Source: Promethearchaeota archaeon (GTDB lineage Archaea; Asgardarchaeota; Lokiarchaeia; Sigyniarchaeales; SOKP01). Taken from it: a stretch of 64,000 nt of DNA. Positions 9,076-18,731 of this stretch are shown in pieces. The notes below the pieces were generated by a model. That model was not told the DNA's origin and made no database searches. It saw only the letters and a program-made list of their open reading frames with translations. The stretch lies in the NCBI GenBank assembly GCA_019057795.1, contig JAHLWS010000011.1, positions 1 to 64,000 on the forward strand, in the 5' to 3' direction. The position numbers were made by a program, and so were the translations under genes. How positions within the stretch are numbered: position 1 is the first letter of the stretch; each line of letters starts with the position of its first letter.

Positions 9076-9257
9076 TAATTATTTCACCTATTTTAACTTG
9101 ATTTGTTAAAGTATTATTTAAGACTAAATAAAAATTCATTAGTCTGAAAATTGTGTATAATAATTGTAATTTTAAATATAAGGCTTTAATTTATAATCAA
9201 AGAAAATCAATTGAAATTAAAGTACTTGTTAAAAGATAATTATTTTGGTCAAATATT

Positions 9258-10103
9258 ATGGAATTATTTAGTATTGGCGAGGAGAATTTCGTCGAAACGA
9301 ACGGTGTAAAACTCCATACAGTTATAATCGGGGAAGGTGAGCCTTTAATCTTGCTTCACGGATTTCCAGATTTTTGGTTTGGTTGGAAAAACGTAATTCT
9401 TGGGCTCAAAAAGGATTATAGGCTAATTATCCCTGATATGCGCGGCTATAACTTATCTGACAAACCTGAAGGCGTTAATAATTATAAAATGGAAGTTTTA
9501 GTTGAGGATATTAAAGGATTAATTGAGACTTTAAACTTAGGTGGCGTTTTTCTTGCAGGACACGATTGGGGCGGCGTAGTAGCGTGGGCATTCGCTGAAA
9601 AATATCCGAAATTATTACGAAAGTTAGCAATTTTAAATGCTCCTCACATGAAGATATTCCAAGAAAGGTTGCGTTCAGATAAAAAACAACAAAAAGCTAG
9701 TTTTTACATCTTTGAATTTCTTAAACCCGATGGAGAAAAATTTCTTTTTAAGGACGATTTTAAGTGGTTAAAATTCGCCGTTTTTGAAGGGTTGATAAAT
9801 AAAAAAGGTTTTACTGATTTTGACAAGAAAAAATATTTAGAAGCGTGGGCAAAACCAGGCGCAATTTTAGGAGGGGTGAATTATTACAGAGCTAACGTAA
9901 GTTTTAGCGATTGGACAGGGAAAATAACAGTCCCCACTTTAGTCATCCATGGAATGAAAGATATAGCCGTGTTACCGTCGGTCTTGGATGGACTACCTGA
10001 TTATGTAGCCAACCTAAAAATTGTCCGTGCTGAAAATTCTTCACATTGGGTTATGCACGATGAGCCCGAGTTAATTATTTCATCATTTAAAGAATTTTTC
10101 TAA
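9258..10103 (+). CDS. Alpha/beta hydrolase, epoxide hydrolase type
   Basis: This 281-residue enzyme has the alpha/beta-hydrolase fold with the oxyanion segment LLHGFPDFWFGW, the DMRGYNLSDKP loop and a nucleophile elbow GHDWGG whose central residue is Asp103. An Asp nucleophile in that motif marks epoxide hydrolases and haloalkane dehalogenases rather than esterases. The catalytic histidine is in SSHWVMHDEPE near the C-terminus, and a helical cap occupies about 130-210. It probably opens an epoxide or removes a halide through an ester intermediate. The substrate is unknown and the gene stands alone. Confidence 0.8.
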   Translation: MELFSIGEENFVETNGVKLHTVIIGEGEPLILLHGFPDFWFGWKNVILGLKKDYRLIIPDMRGYNLSDKPEGVNNYKMEVLVEDIKGLIETLNLGGVFLAGHDWGGVVAWAFAEKYPKLLRKLAILNAPHMKIFQERLRSDKKQQKASFYIFEFLKPDGEKFLFKDDFKWLKFAVFEGLINKKGFTDFDKKKYLEAWAKPGAILGGVNYYRANVSFSDWTGKITVPTLVIHGMKDIAVLPSVLDGLPDYVANLKIVRAENSSHWVMHDEPELIISSFKEFF

Positions 10104-10301
10104 TTTTTTGCCGCTTAATCTTCACTTCAATTACTTAAATTTAATTTTGATAAAACTAATCTTTTATAATGTCCATTAATGTTTCAATATTTCGATTTAA
10201 TATAACAAAAAGCATAGATTTAAATGTTTATGTTTTTTGTTAAAAAATATAAGATAAAGGTTATTATATTATATTAATAGAAAAACTTGAATTTTAATAA
10301 C

Positions 10302-10745
10302 ATGTCAGAAAAAGAAGCTTGGGCTTATCAACTTGATTGGTTGAATATTATTCATCTTATGGGTTTAGATTCAATCTACCAAATCCCAGAACATAAGAGA
10401 GAAAAGGTAGTAAAGAAATTGACTAAACTATATGATACAGAATTGTTATTATCTTTTACACCTAGTGAATTGGACGAATTAGTAGCAAATGAGTTAAATA
10501 TCCTTATGAAAAAGGAATTAATTTTGCACGAGAGACAGAAAAAGAAAATTGAAAAGCAATTAAGAAGTCAAATGGGGCCTTTAAGAAAAGGAATAATCCC
10601 AATCGATATGAACGACTTAAAAGATTTAGATCCAAAAGATATAATGAAATTTTTCTCTAAAAAGCTAATGGGAAAAGAAGACGACGATGATAACGACGAT
10701 GACAACGATACGAATGTAGACGACAAAACGGGATATTATATATAA
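10302..10745 (+). CDS. Hypothetical protein with acidic Asp-rich tail
   Basis: About 147 residues from the ATG at 10302; a TTG at 10287 would add five. The body is helical and charged, with two basic segments (KREKVVKKLTK and RQKKKIEKQLR), followed by a tail that is almost only Asp and Asn before ending DDKTGYYI. There is no signal peptide, cysteine or membrane segment. The alternation of basic helices and an acidic tail recalls nucleic-acid- or histone-associated proteins, but I do not recognise a family. It is a single gene, convergent with the PHP-domain gene. Confidence 0.55.
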   Translation: MSEKEAWAYQLDWLNIIHLMGLDSIYQIPEHKREKVVKKLTKLYDTELLLSFTPSELDELVANELNILMKKELILHERQKKKIEKQLRSQMGPLRKGIIPIDMNDLKDLDPKDIMKFFSKKLMGKEDDDDNDDDNDTNVDDKTGYYI

Positions 10746-10774
10746 ACTAATTTAATTAATATTTAAAAATAAAG

Positions 10775-12364
10775 TTAATAAATTTTAAATTTTAACCATT
10801 TTAATTCTACTTTTTTAGCCTTCCTGTAAAATAGGGCAAATGTTAGATAAACTATTGATGACCAAATTATCCAAGATAGGGCTTGATAATTATCTATGTT
10901 TAAGAGATAATTAATAAATTCTTCTACGATGTAAAGCCCTGAATCGTTCGAATCTCCGGGAAATTTGAAAGTTTCAGAAAAAAACTGAATGGCGACAGCT
11001 TCATGTGTATTATGCTTTAAGTTTTTGAAAATATTTTCAATCGTTTTATTATTTGGAAGATCTAATTTTAATTTGATAAAAGTGTTTAAGTCTTCATTAG
11101 TGTGAATGTCAGACCCCGCTATACAAATTAAATTGTTATCTAAGCAAAATTGACGTATCTGCGTATACTTGCTATATCCACCACTATTGATGATTTCAAA
11201 CCCATCGACGCCCCAATCGCGCAATTGTTCAAGGGAATATGGCGCTCCAGACCCGTCTTGGTAATTATAATGGTTTACCGTTATAAAACCACCGTTAGCT
11301 TTTACATAACTTATTAAATCAGAGGCATTCATCGCTTTAGGTCCTCCTGGTGTATAAGATTCGAGAGGTACTAATTCTTCTTCTATCCCAAAGTAATTCA
11401 TATGAATTTCTGGATCTGTTTCGTGATTTGTCCATTCTTCTGCCATCCAGACTGTAAAATCCAGTCCATTTTTCTCAACAAATTCTCGAGCTGCTAAAGC
11501 CCCTCTTATGTTATCGTGATCGGAAAATGCCGCTCCAGAAATCCCGTGTTCAATGTACCATAAAACTCTCTCTTCGGGAGTAAGCCAACCATCAGAAAAG
11601 GTCGTGTGGACATGAAAGTCAAACAAAAACTCGTCGTCGTCAAGAGGTGTAATTGGGATTATTTTATGCGTTGGAAATTGAATTGACAATAAAATAACAT
11701 TAGAACCAAGCAATAGAAATAAAATTCCGGCAAAATAAACAAATTCTTTCTTCAAATTCGCGGTAATTTTTCTATTTCCTTTTTCTATTTTAGCAGCAAA
11801 ATTAAATTTAAGCCTTGGATGGAATAATTTTAAAAGAGATACCCCCGCTTTAATTGAAATTAATATAACCCCAAAGTGTATTCCAATTTGAACCGGGACC
11901 ATAAAGTATCTATTAACAAAGAAAAATCCTTGAATTAAGTATCCTACTAGTACTATTATTAGAATTGCTACAAGCGTTATAGCAAAGACTTTAAACGAAA
12001 AATAAATGAAATCTGTTAACAAATGTTTTAAATGGTTGTATTTGCTTGAATTTAATTTGCCCGATTTTCTTAAGAACACATAAATAACGCGTAGAATAGG
12101 GTATATTATTAAATACAGGAAAAGCCAAGTGAATCGGTATTCTAAAATAAAAGCAATTGCTGCAAAGGGTTCAAAAATATACCTTAAAAATGGCAAAAAG
12201 CTAAAATAATCAGAAGAAACATCGCTTTGACCAAGAGCATTGTAAAAAACTACTTCCCTACGACTAAATATTGCTAACAAAACTAAAATAATAATCCAAA
12301 TTGAAAAGAACAGAGTTCCTATTGAAAATATTTTATTTTTATAAAATAGGGTCTTTAAACGCAT
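10775..12364 (-). CDS. Membrane protein with PHP-domain metallophosphoesterase
   Basis: The 529 residues start with about six membrane segments (to about residue 230). A soluble PHP domain follows, with the metal-binding signature DFHVHTTFSDG, then SDHDN, the internal VNHYNYQDG and the late AGSDIHTNED histidine/aspartate pair. One more membrane segment precedes the basic C-terminus. PHP domains hydrolyse phosphoesters with a trinuclear metal centre; substrates range from histidinol phosphate to nucleic acids. The domain position between membrane segments predicts an enzyme at one face of the membrane. Lipid or sugar phosphates are plausible substrates but not shown. Confidence 0.75.
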   Translation of the reverse strand: MRLKTLFYKNKIFSIGTLFFSIWIIILVLLAIFSRREVVFYNALGQSDVSSDYFSFLPFLRYIFEPFAAIAFILEYRFTWLFLYLIIYPILRVIYVFLRKSGKLNSSKYNHLKHLLTDFIYFSFKVFAITLVAILIIVLVGYLIQGFFFVNRYFMVPVQIGIHFGVILISIKAGVSLLKLFHPRLKFNFAAKIEKGNRKITANLKKEFVYFAGILFLLLGSNVILLSIQFPTHKIIPITPLDDDEFLFDFHVHTTFSDGWLTPEERVLWYIEHGISGAAFSDHDNIRGALAAREFVEKNGLDFTVWMAEEWTNHETDPEIHMNYFGIEEELVPLESYTPGGPKAMNASDLISYVKANGGFITVNHYNYQDGSGAPYSLEQLRDWGVDGFEIINSGGYSKYTQIRQFCLDNNLICIAGSDIHTNEDLNTFIKLKLDLPNNKTIENIFKNLKHNTHEAVAIQFFSETFKFPGDSNDSGLYIVEEFINYLLNIDNYQALSWIIWSSIVYLTFALFYRKAKKVELKWLKFKIY

Positions 12365-12461
12365 AATTATAAATTTGCTTTTATCCTTTAAAATATTTTT
12401 AATTAATTTAATAGCTCTTCAAAGTTTTCTCGTTAAAGGAATTATTATATAAAAAGTAATT

Positions 12462-13655
12462 TTAAACAAAAGCGTCTATTGTTTTTAGAAAATTTGAAAA
12501 CTTTTGATAAATTCTAACATCTACTACAGGTAGATTTTCGCATAATAATTTCGATAATTCTTTTTCTTTAATTTTACCTTTAGTAAAAGGTCTTCGACCT
12601 TTTAGTGTAAGAAGAAGCACAGGAATTTGAACATTAGAAGGCTCTAAATCAAAATAGCTAATTGTACTTAAAGATTTTCTTAATTCCTGAGTAATATAGG
12701 CATACAATTTTTCTTTGTCCTTAAATTGCCTTTGAAAATAAATACATTCCCATCGGAATGTCCTATTAGATAACTGAATTTTCTTAACTTTTTTGATATA
12801 TTTATCTTCTTTCGAAATTGAAACTAGAAATATACCCCGATTGAACGAAAAATCTATGGTACACGCCGATTCAGAAGATCCCGGGTTATAAACCCAATCA
12901 TCTAAAACAAACTGCAAATGGTAATGCCCAAGTGCCAAATAATTTACTCTATCTTTCAAGGGAATAAGTTTCTCGTAGCGTACTCCTGGTACTCTTTTCA
13001 TTTGTCCCTCAATACCAAAATGCTGTAGAAGAATATGGAAATAACCGTCATCTTTTACTATTCCTTCCTTTATTTTTAATAGTTCGTCCTCGGGGTTTTC
13101 TCCTAGATATCCCGTACCATAAATCATCGCATTTTTTATTTGGATTTTACCCCCTTTTCTTGTTTGGAAATTATAAATCTTAAACATTTCTTCAGGTGCG
13201 CCATCTAATTCCGCGTCAAGTAATATAATTAACCCTAAACTGGCCAGTAGCTTTAACCACGATTGTCCACGCTTTTTGAACCTAACACCCCTTGAAAACT
13301 TTCGAATATCGTGGTTTCCTTCAATTGCTATTATTAAAATTTGGTTTTTCGAGACTTTTTTGAAACTCGTCAGGAGATTGACTATTTTAGTTAATTTCCC
13401 AGGTAGCATTTCTAAGGATGTAAAAACATCTCCCCCCAATAACAAAAAATCCACTCGATGAATAACTGCTAAAGATAAAATTTCATCAAGAGCAAAAATA
13501 AAATCGTTCGCACGATAATCGTTACGATATTGGTGACTGCCTAGATGAATGTCGCTAGCGTGGATAAACTTGATTGAGTGATTATAACCATATTGATTTT
13601 TTGTTAGATGCTCTAGATTTGTTTCAAATACTTTGGCACTCGTCATTAACATCAA
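12462..13655 (-). CDS. Mre11/SbcD-like metallophosphoesterase without a Rad50 partner
   Basis: A 397-residue calcineurin-type phosphoesterase with the ordered motifs of Mre11/SbcD: HASDIHLGSH, LLLGGDVF, EGNHD, LLQHFGIEG, LGHYHLQF and NPGSSE. These bind two metal ions for nuclease activity. The C-terminal 130 residues resemble the capping region but are poorly conserved. No rad50 or sbcC gene is adjacent, unlike the usual archaeal mre11-rad50 pair, so this may be a paralogue in another repair or processing task. The start is one of two nearby ATGs. Confidence 0.75.
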   Translation of the reverse strand: MMLMTSAKVFETNLEHLTKNQYGYNHSIKFIHASDIHLGSHQYRNDYRANDFIFALDEILSLAVIHRVDFLLLGGDVFTSLEMLPGKLTKIVNLLTSFKKVSKNQILIIAIEGNHDIRKFSRGVRFKKRGQSWLKLLASLGLIILLDAELDGAPEEMFKIYNFQTRKGGKIQIKNAMIYGTGYLGENPEDELLKIKEGIVKDDGYFHILLQHFGIEGQMKRVPGVRYEKLIPLKDRVNYLALGHYHLQFVLDDWVYNPGSSESACTIDFSFNRGIFLVSISKEDKYIKKVKKIQLSNRTFRWECIYFQRQFKDKEKLYAYITQELRKSLSTISYFDLEPSNVQIPVLLLTLKGRRPFTKGKIKEKELSKLLCENLPVVDVRIYQKFSNFLKTIDAFV

Positions 13656-13753
13656 TTAAAAGACATTATTTTACAATAAGAATTGAATGTCAATAAAAAT
13701 ATATAAACCAGAAAGGGCTATAGAAACAGTAAAAAAAGAGGAATAACTTTATT

Positions 13754-15013
13754 TCAAGTAAAATACAGCTTCTCTTTTAAAGAACTATTTACTTGTTTAA
13801 GCAGTTGCCGTTTAACTCCACTGTCGAACTCATATTGTTTCGTATCTAAAAAATCCTCAAGCAATTCCCTATTTAAGTTTGGATATTCGTTATTTTTTAT
13901 CCAGTTAATTATTTCGTCTATTAATTTACCATCTCCACCACCAATAAAAGGGGGTAAGTAAAAATCTGCGATTATTTTAGATGAATAGAGCGTTCTAACG
14001 TATAAGCCTTTATGCTCTAAATTACGATATAAATGAGGTACTTTTTCCGAAAGAGTATCTATTACAATGTTTTTGCCTGCTTTTTGGATTTTTTTGTATA
14101 ACGGAATCCATTCCTCTGATCCTTGTGGTTGCCGACCTGCTCCTGATACCCACTGGATACCTGTCAGATGTGAGATTGATAAAAAATCGTCTAAAAACGG
14201 GATTTGATAAGGACCATCCATATGATAAATAGCGTAATCCATATGTTCGATTTGGGTAATTATATCTGGTAACGCAAATCTTTTAAACCATTTTGGGTTA
14301 AGCATCGCGATAAAATCACATTGGACGGGGTACCAACTTTTCCTACACCAGACATTTAGCCAAGCATTGAAGCCTTTGCAATCCTTCTTAATTATTCCAT
14401 AGAGCTTATCGTAGATTTTTATTAACTTTTCAAGAATAATTTCTCGGCAAGTGTCTATTATGTGTGGATTACGTTTCATAGTTAGTAAAAGATTAGTTGG
14501 CCCTAAGAACGAGGAAAGAATATCTAAAACACCTCCTAGATCTGTAATTGAAACCTGGTAATTTTCTTTCGCTCTATTCACAGCATACTCCGTGATTCTA
14601 AGAATCCTCGAATACCATTCGTTATTCTGATTTAATTTTATGTTTTCAAGTAGAGATATTATTTCTTCTGGTTTGGTTGGGCGACTAAACCAAATAGTTT
14701 CAGATTGAAATTTCGGTTCAACGCCAAAAATAGCCGCAACTATGCCCGGTCCGTAATTTGGAAAATAAGAAGGTATTGCTTCTCCACCATAAAAAGTTTT
14801 TTCGGCATTTTTCTCAAAACTATTAAGAGCTTCCTCGATACCCTCTGGGTTTTTTGCTAACTTCCAATCTTGCCCCAAGGCATCTAAATAACCTCCAATG
14901 GCAGCCCTTTTCTTCGAATAATAATACGATATAACCGGACGATCAATTACCTCGTGATCCCACCACGCATCCATTCGTTCTTTCGATTCTTCGATATCCT
15001 CTTTTAATAACAT
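13754..15013 (-). CDS. Uroporphyrinogen decarboxylase-type (URO-D) protein
   Basis: The 419 residues have the pattern of the URO-D superfamily branch that includes corrinoid methyltransferases: an N-terminal ERMDAWWDHEVIDRPVISYY, a SITDLGGVLDILSSF segment, a QCDFIAMLNPKWFKRF segment and YHMDGPYQIPFLDDFL before IQWVSGAG. Members move methyl groups between corrinoid proteins and CoM, other thiols or tetrahydropterins. True haem-pathway HemE is shorter and differs at these positions. No corrinoid protein or MtaB/MtbB gene is nearby, so substrate and partner are open. Confidence 0.7.
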   Translation of the reverse strand: MLLKEDIEESKERMDAWWDHEVIDRPVISYYYSKKRAAIGGYLDALGQDWKLAKNPEGIEEALNSFEKNAEKTFYGGEAIPSYFPNYGPGIVAAIFGVEPKFQSETIWFSRPTKPEEIISLLENIKLNQNNEWYSRILRITEYAVNRAKENYQVSITDLGGVLDILSSFLGPTNLLLTMKRNPHIIDTCREIILEKLIKIYDKLYGIIKKDCKGFNAWLNVWCRKSWYPVQCDFIAMLNPKWFKRFALPDIITQIEHMDYAIYHMDGPYQIPFLDDFLSISHLTGIQWVSGAGRQPQGSEEWIPLYKKIQKAGKNIVIDTLSEKVPHLYRNLEHKGLYVRTLYSSKIIADFYLPPFIGGGDGKLIDEIINWIKNNEYPNLNRELLEDFLDTKQYEFDSGVKRQLLKQVNSSLKEKLYFT

Positions 15014-15113
15014 AATAATAAACCAATCGTCAAATTGAATTATTTATATGGCAAAATTATTAATCTTTTTTGAATTATTCGAATTATTTTATTGCGATAA
15101 ATAATTAATTAGA

Positions 15114-15695
15114 ATGAAGCACGTTAAAGAAATACGGTACGAAACAGGCGTAATTCACGGAAGATTCCAAATACTCCACAACGATCATGTGAAATTTCTC
15201 CTAGCTGGAAAAAAACTATGTAATCATTTAATCGTGGGAATCACCAATCCTGACCCTACCCTAACTAAAGTCCACGATTCAAATCCTCATCGCAGTACGC
15301 TTATCGCTAACCCTTTGACTTACTATGAACGCTATGTAATGGTAAGAGAAACTTTATTAGAAAAAGGTTTAGAATTGTCAGAATTCTCTATTGTACCGTT
15401 CCCCATAAATGTACCTGAGTTATTAAAATATTACGTTCCCTTGGATGTGGCATTTTTCCTCTCGATTTACGACGATTGGGGGCGACAAAAGAAAAAATAC
15501 TTAGAATCTTTAGGGTTGAGAGTTCATGTTCTATGGGAAGTACCGTTAGAGGAAAAGGGGTTGAGTGGAAGCGATATTCGCGATTCAATGCTAAAAGGAG
15601 AATCTTGGGAAAATTTATTGCCCACCACTGTAGTCAAACTCATGAAAAAATGGAATATAATAAACCGAATCAATCAATTAAGCGAGAATATATAA
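15114..15695 (+). CDS. Nicotinamide/nicotinate mononucleotide adenylyltransferase-like protein
   Basis: This 193-residue nucleotidyltransferase has the HIGH-type ATP-binding motif as GRFQILHNDH near the start and the closing SGSDIRDSM, equivalent to ISSTxIR. Archaeal NadM proteins are about 170-190 residues with GRFQPFHxGH, so the fit is good though the motif is atypical (ILHNDH). It would add AMP to NMN or nicotinate mononucleotide, following the pncB product encoded near 6 kb. A related adenylyl- or cytidylyltransferase acting on another substrate is the alternative. The start ATG directly precedes the Rossmann strand. Confidence 0.7.
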   Translation: MKHVKEIRYETGVIHGRFQILHNDHVKFLLAGKKLCNHLIVGITNPDPTLTKVHDSNPHRSTLIANPLTYYERYVMVRETLLEKGLELSEFSIVPFPINVPELLKYYVPLDVAFFLSIYDDWGRQKKKYLESLGLRVHVLWEVPLEEKGLSGSDIRDSMLKGESWENLLPTTVVKLMKKWNIINRINQLSENI

Positions 15696-16081
15696 TATTT
15701 TTAAATGAAAATATAAAAAAGTAGAAATAAAATAGAATTACACTGTAATTAAGAATCATCGCACCAAGCAGATCACCGAATAAGATTTTTTTTCTTTCTG
15801 TCCTTAGGCTCAAATTCTTTTTTTAAAGGATTTAGCTTAAATTTAGATTTGAAAATTAAAATAGTAACTTAATTTATTACAATAAAGATAATATTGATAT
15901 TATTAAGTGAATCTAAAAAATAATTTTTTATAATTGGTAGCTCTAAACGAGTTTTTATTAAAAAGTAACCAATGGCTCGAATACTTAGTAGAAATTATTC
16001 GCAAATAAGCTAAGAAATAATATATATGAGAATGAATCCAAATTGAAAGAAATTATAGTCAGATTAAAGAAAGGAATTTTT
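15696..16081. other. Intergenic stretch without recognised genes
   Basis: No supported gene lies here. The minus strand holds a 31-codon open frame ending KKEFEPKDRKKKNLIR, which may be a gene-end relic but matches nothing I know. A TATA-like AATAATATATATG lies at about 16016-16028, upstream of the histidine kinase gene. Confidence 0.3.
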
Positions 16082-17038
16082 ATGAATAAAATACTAATAT
16101 TAGGAATTGTACTAGGAGCTTTATTTTGGATTACTGAAGCTACAATGGATACTTTTGTATTTTATTCTGAAGGAAATTTAATCCAACACTTATTTTTCAC
16201 TAATGCTCATGAAATATGGATGCGCTTGATGGTTATTTTATTCATCGTAGCTTTCAGTGTTTATTCTCAAATTATTTTTAATAAAGTTAAAACAAATGAA
16301 CAAAAATTAAAAGAATCAGAAAAAAGCTATCGTGAGGCTTATAATCGTGCAGAATTTTACAAGGATTTATTCACTCACGACATCAATAACATTTTACAAA
16401 ATATATTATCTGGAATACAACTTAGCGAAAATTATATAGGTGACCCAAAAAATGTTGAAAAATTAAAAAAATATAATAATATTATCAAAGATCAAATCAA
16501 GAGAGGGGCAAAATTAGTTTCTAACATTCGCAATATTTCGAAACTTGAAGAAACCGAAATACCGATTAAAAGGATCGAAATTTGTAGTACTTTAGAGAAG
16601 TCAATTACATATGTTGAAAATGCGTATCAAGATAGAAATATTGATATTCAAGTTGATTCTATCGGTAAAAATCTCTATGTTCAAGCTAATGAATTTTTAG
16701 ATGATTTATTCGAAAATATATTGGTTAACGCAATAAAATATAACGAAAATCCGACTGTGGAAATCCTCGTAAAGATTTCCAAAGAGAAAAAGGAAAGCTT
16801 AAATTATCTTAAAATGGAATTTATAGATAATGGCATAGGAATCAACGATTCTAAAAAGAGCTTGATATTTCAAAGAGGGAATAGGGAAGAAACAAGCGTT
16901 CACGGAATGGGTTTAGGATTGTCGCTTGTAAAAAAAATTATTGAAACCTATAATGGAAAAATATGGGTCGAGGATAGAGTTAAGGGAGACCGTACAAAAG
17001 GAAGTAACTTTATTATTTTAATTCCAGAGGCGGGATAA
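16082..17038 (+). CDS. Membrane sensor histidine kinase
   Basis: About 318 residues from the ATG at 16082, which has GAAAGGAA a few bases upstream; a TTG at 16043 would add 13 residues. Two membrane segments (about 1-25 and 47-70) bracket a short external loop, followed by a coiled coil. The kinase core has an H-box FTHDINNILQ, N-box ENILVNAIKYN, G1 box DNGIGI and G2 box GMGLGLSLVKKI. With no PAS or other sensing domain, it probably senses through the membrane or a partner. The apparent partner, a receiver domain directly downstream, is truncated. Confidence 0.85.
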   Translation: MNKILILGIVLGALFWITEATMDTFVFYSEGNLIQHLFFTNAHEIWMRLMVILFIVAFSVYSQIIFNKVKTNEQKLKESEKSYREAYNRAEFYKDLFTHDINNILQNILSGIQLSENYIGDPKNVEKLKKYNNIIKDQIKRGAKLVSNIRNISKLEETEIPIKRIEICSTLEKSITYVENAYQDRNIDIQVDSIGKNLYVQANEFLDDLFENILVNAIKYNENPTVEILVKISKEKKESLNYLKMEFIDNGIGINDSKKSLIFQRGNREETSVHGMGLGLSLVKKIIETYNGKIWVEDRVKGDRTKGSNFIILIPEAG

Positions 17039-17048
17039 ATCGGCTAAA

Positions 17049-17225
17049 TTGTTCATTGTTGAGTATGATCCTGCTACTCAATATTTTTATCAGGAAGTTT
17101 TACCAGCTTATGGTTATGAGATTGCAAGTATCGTTAACGATGGAGAAAAAGCCGTTTCCATGTTCAAATCGTTTTCGGAAAAACTAAAAGTAATTTTAAT
17201 TGATCATCGAATGCCTAGTAAATAG
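17049..17225 (+). pseudogene. Truncated response-regulator receiver domain
   Basis: Directly after the histidine kinase, in another frame, an open frame encodes LFIVEYDPATQYF, then GYEIASIVNDGEKA, then VILIDHRMPSK and a TAG stop. This matches the first half of a REC domain: beta-1 with its acidic residues, helix 1, beta-2 and the phosphoacceptor Asp in LIDHRMP. The remaining half of the fold, including the conserved Thr and Lys, is absent downstream. No good start codon is present; TTG 17049 is the nearest. It is most likely the relic of the cognate regulator. Confidence 0.75.
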
Positions 17226-17282
17226 TAATAAAATTTTAAAATTTCAATAAATAAAAAATAAAAATAAAGTAGAATAAGTTTC

Positions 17283-18692
17283 TTATTTCTTCTTGCGTTT
17301 AGGTTCAATTTTCTTAATAATAATTGCCTCGGCGTGGATTTTACAGTTCTTCAAGATGATCTTGAATCCACCTGCGCCACCTACTCCAGGAATAGTCATC
17401 CCAACAGTTCCCATTGGAACCATCGCGCCTTCTGCTTCCCATTCTTCTTCCTCTTCCTCCTCTTCCGCTAACGCCTCTGCCCACGTTTCGACTATGGGAT
17501 GGTTAACATCCTGTAACCATTGCTTTAATGCGTTAATATCCGTAACTTCTTCTTCAGTTGCGATTTTAGGCAAAAGGTCTTTCGGAAGGAACTCGCCAAC
17601 GCGGTCTTTTACTCCCTTGTTCATCCACACGATAGTCTCAATTCCACCATCGTATTGCTGGTATTTCGGTGACACGATGTACTGGATGCTGATACCGTTA
17701 AAACCGGGCATCTGCTTGCCCCCGCCAGTTTGATTTGCCATCGCGGTGAACGGAAGCCCGTTAATTGCTACGTCGCCGTAGTTTCGATCTACAATTCCGT
17801 GTCCGTTTACTTCAGGGATGTAAAAATCGATAGCTTCGAAACAACCGCACGATGTATGTGGGAATTCCATGCCCGAAAATAGATAAATTCTATCAATTTC
17901 TCCTAACGAACGTTTCTTGATCATCTCATTAATACCGGTATATTCGCCAGCAAGTTTGTTTAAGCATTCGCCTGGGGGAATTTCGAATAAAGGTCCCTTA
18001 GGATCGACTTTCGCAGCTGCCCTTGCATCGAACCAATTAATTGAACCGCATAAACTTGTTCTGTCAGGTGTAATGCAACACGCGTGAGTCGGTGCGAAGG
18101 ATTGGCATAATACGCATCCATAGAACATATCCACATCATCATCGTGTATTGTTCTGGCTCTCTCGTCTCTTTTATCGTAAACTCCCATTGCCATCTCATA
18201 AGTTCTTTCAATTTCTTTTTCATTTGTATAAAAAGTGACTTGAGCTTGTTCGATGATCGGTAGTTCAGCTTTGTAAAGTCTAATAAGAACTGTTCCTAGT
18301 AGTTGAAACGAATTGAAGCCCTTCTCCACTGCAGTCTTAGAGATTCTTAGCCAGTTTGTATATCTCTGGTTAAGGTGCATAATTCCGTTGACGAAATTGC
18401 AGAATTCATGAATCCTTCTTTCAAAAACGGCTTCTAAATCCACTTCTAATTCTGGTCCGGCGACCTCTACTAATATTCCGATTGGATGGGTTGATCCTTC
18501 TTCCATGTCTTTTAAATCGGGTCCATGGATTGTTACTTGACCATCTTTAATCTCTTTTTTAGAAATCACTCTGCAAAGTTCAAAATGTTTTTCCATTTTG
18601 GGCCCGCCTAATTCTACATACATTTGTTTTGCCCTAATACGTTCACCTTCGTATACAGGTCCAATTGGAACAGGAATATCTTCAAAACTCAT
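17283..18692 (-). CDS. cdhC: Acetyl-CoA synthase beta subunit of the CODH/ACS complex
   Basis: This 469-residue protein joins a methyl group, CO and CoA into acetyl-CoA at the nickel-iron A-cluster. The cluster ligands are visible: YGCVLCQSFAPTHACC with C193, C196 and C205/206, then SLCGSINWFDA with C215, and the nickel-binding SCGC at 282-284. The length equals methanogen CdhC. A Glu-rich linker near residue 410 precedes the glycine-rich C-terminal domain ending in KKIEPKRKKK. It follows cdhB by 39 bases in the same operon. The cdhA, cdhD and cdhE genes are not in the window. Confidence 0.93.
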   Translation of the reverse strand: MSFEDIPVPIGPVYEGERIRAKQMYVELGGPKMEKHFELCRVISKKEIKDGQVTIHGPDLKDMEEGSTHPIGILVEVAGPELEVDLEAVFERRIHEFCNFVNGIMHLNQRYTNWLRISKTAVEKGFNSFQLLGTVLIRLYKAELPIIEQAQVTFYTNEKEIERTYEMAMGVYDKRDERARTIHDDDVDMFYGCVLCQSFAPTHACCITPDRTSLCGSINWFDARAAAKVDPKGPLFEIPPGECLNKLAGEYTGINEMIKKRSLGEIDRIYLFSGMEFPHTSCGCFEAIDFYIPEVNGHGIVDRNYGDVAINGLPFTAMANQTGGGKQMPGFNGISIQYIVSPKYQQYDGGIETIVWMNKGVKDRVGEFLPKDLLPKIATEEEVTDINALKQWLQDVNHPIVETWAEALAEEEEEEEEWEAEGAMVPMGTVGMTIPGVGGAGGFKIILKNCKIHAEAIIIKKIEPKRKKK

Positions 18693-18731
18693 ATTGTAAT
18701 TCTCCTCTTAGTATTTTTCCTTTTTTAATTT

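Noticed and set aside
15476..15724. Plus-strand open frame inside and past the NMN adenylyltransferase-like gene
   Set aside because: It is a shifted frame of a gene with clear motifs; its own translation has no recognisable features.
15780..15900. Minus-strand frame ending KKEFEPKDRKKKNLIR, possible gene-end relic
   Set aside because: Only about 31 codons, low complexity, and no family resemblance.
17293..17733. 146-codon frame opposite cdhC with a Ser-rich run
   Set aside because: The Ser run is the antisense of the Glu-rich linker of cdhC, whose catalytic motifs are unambiguous.
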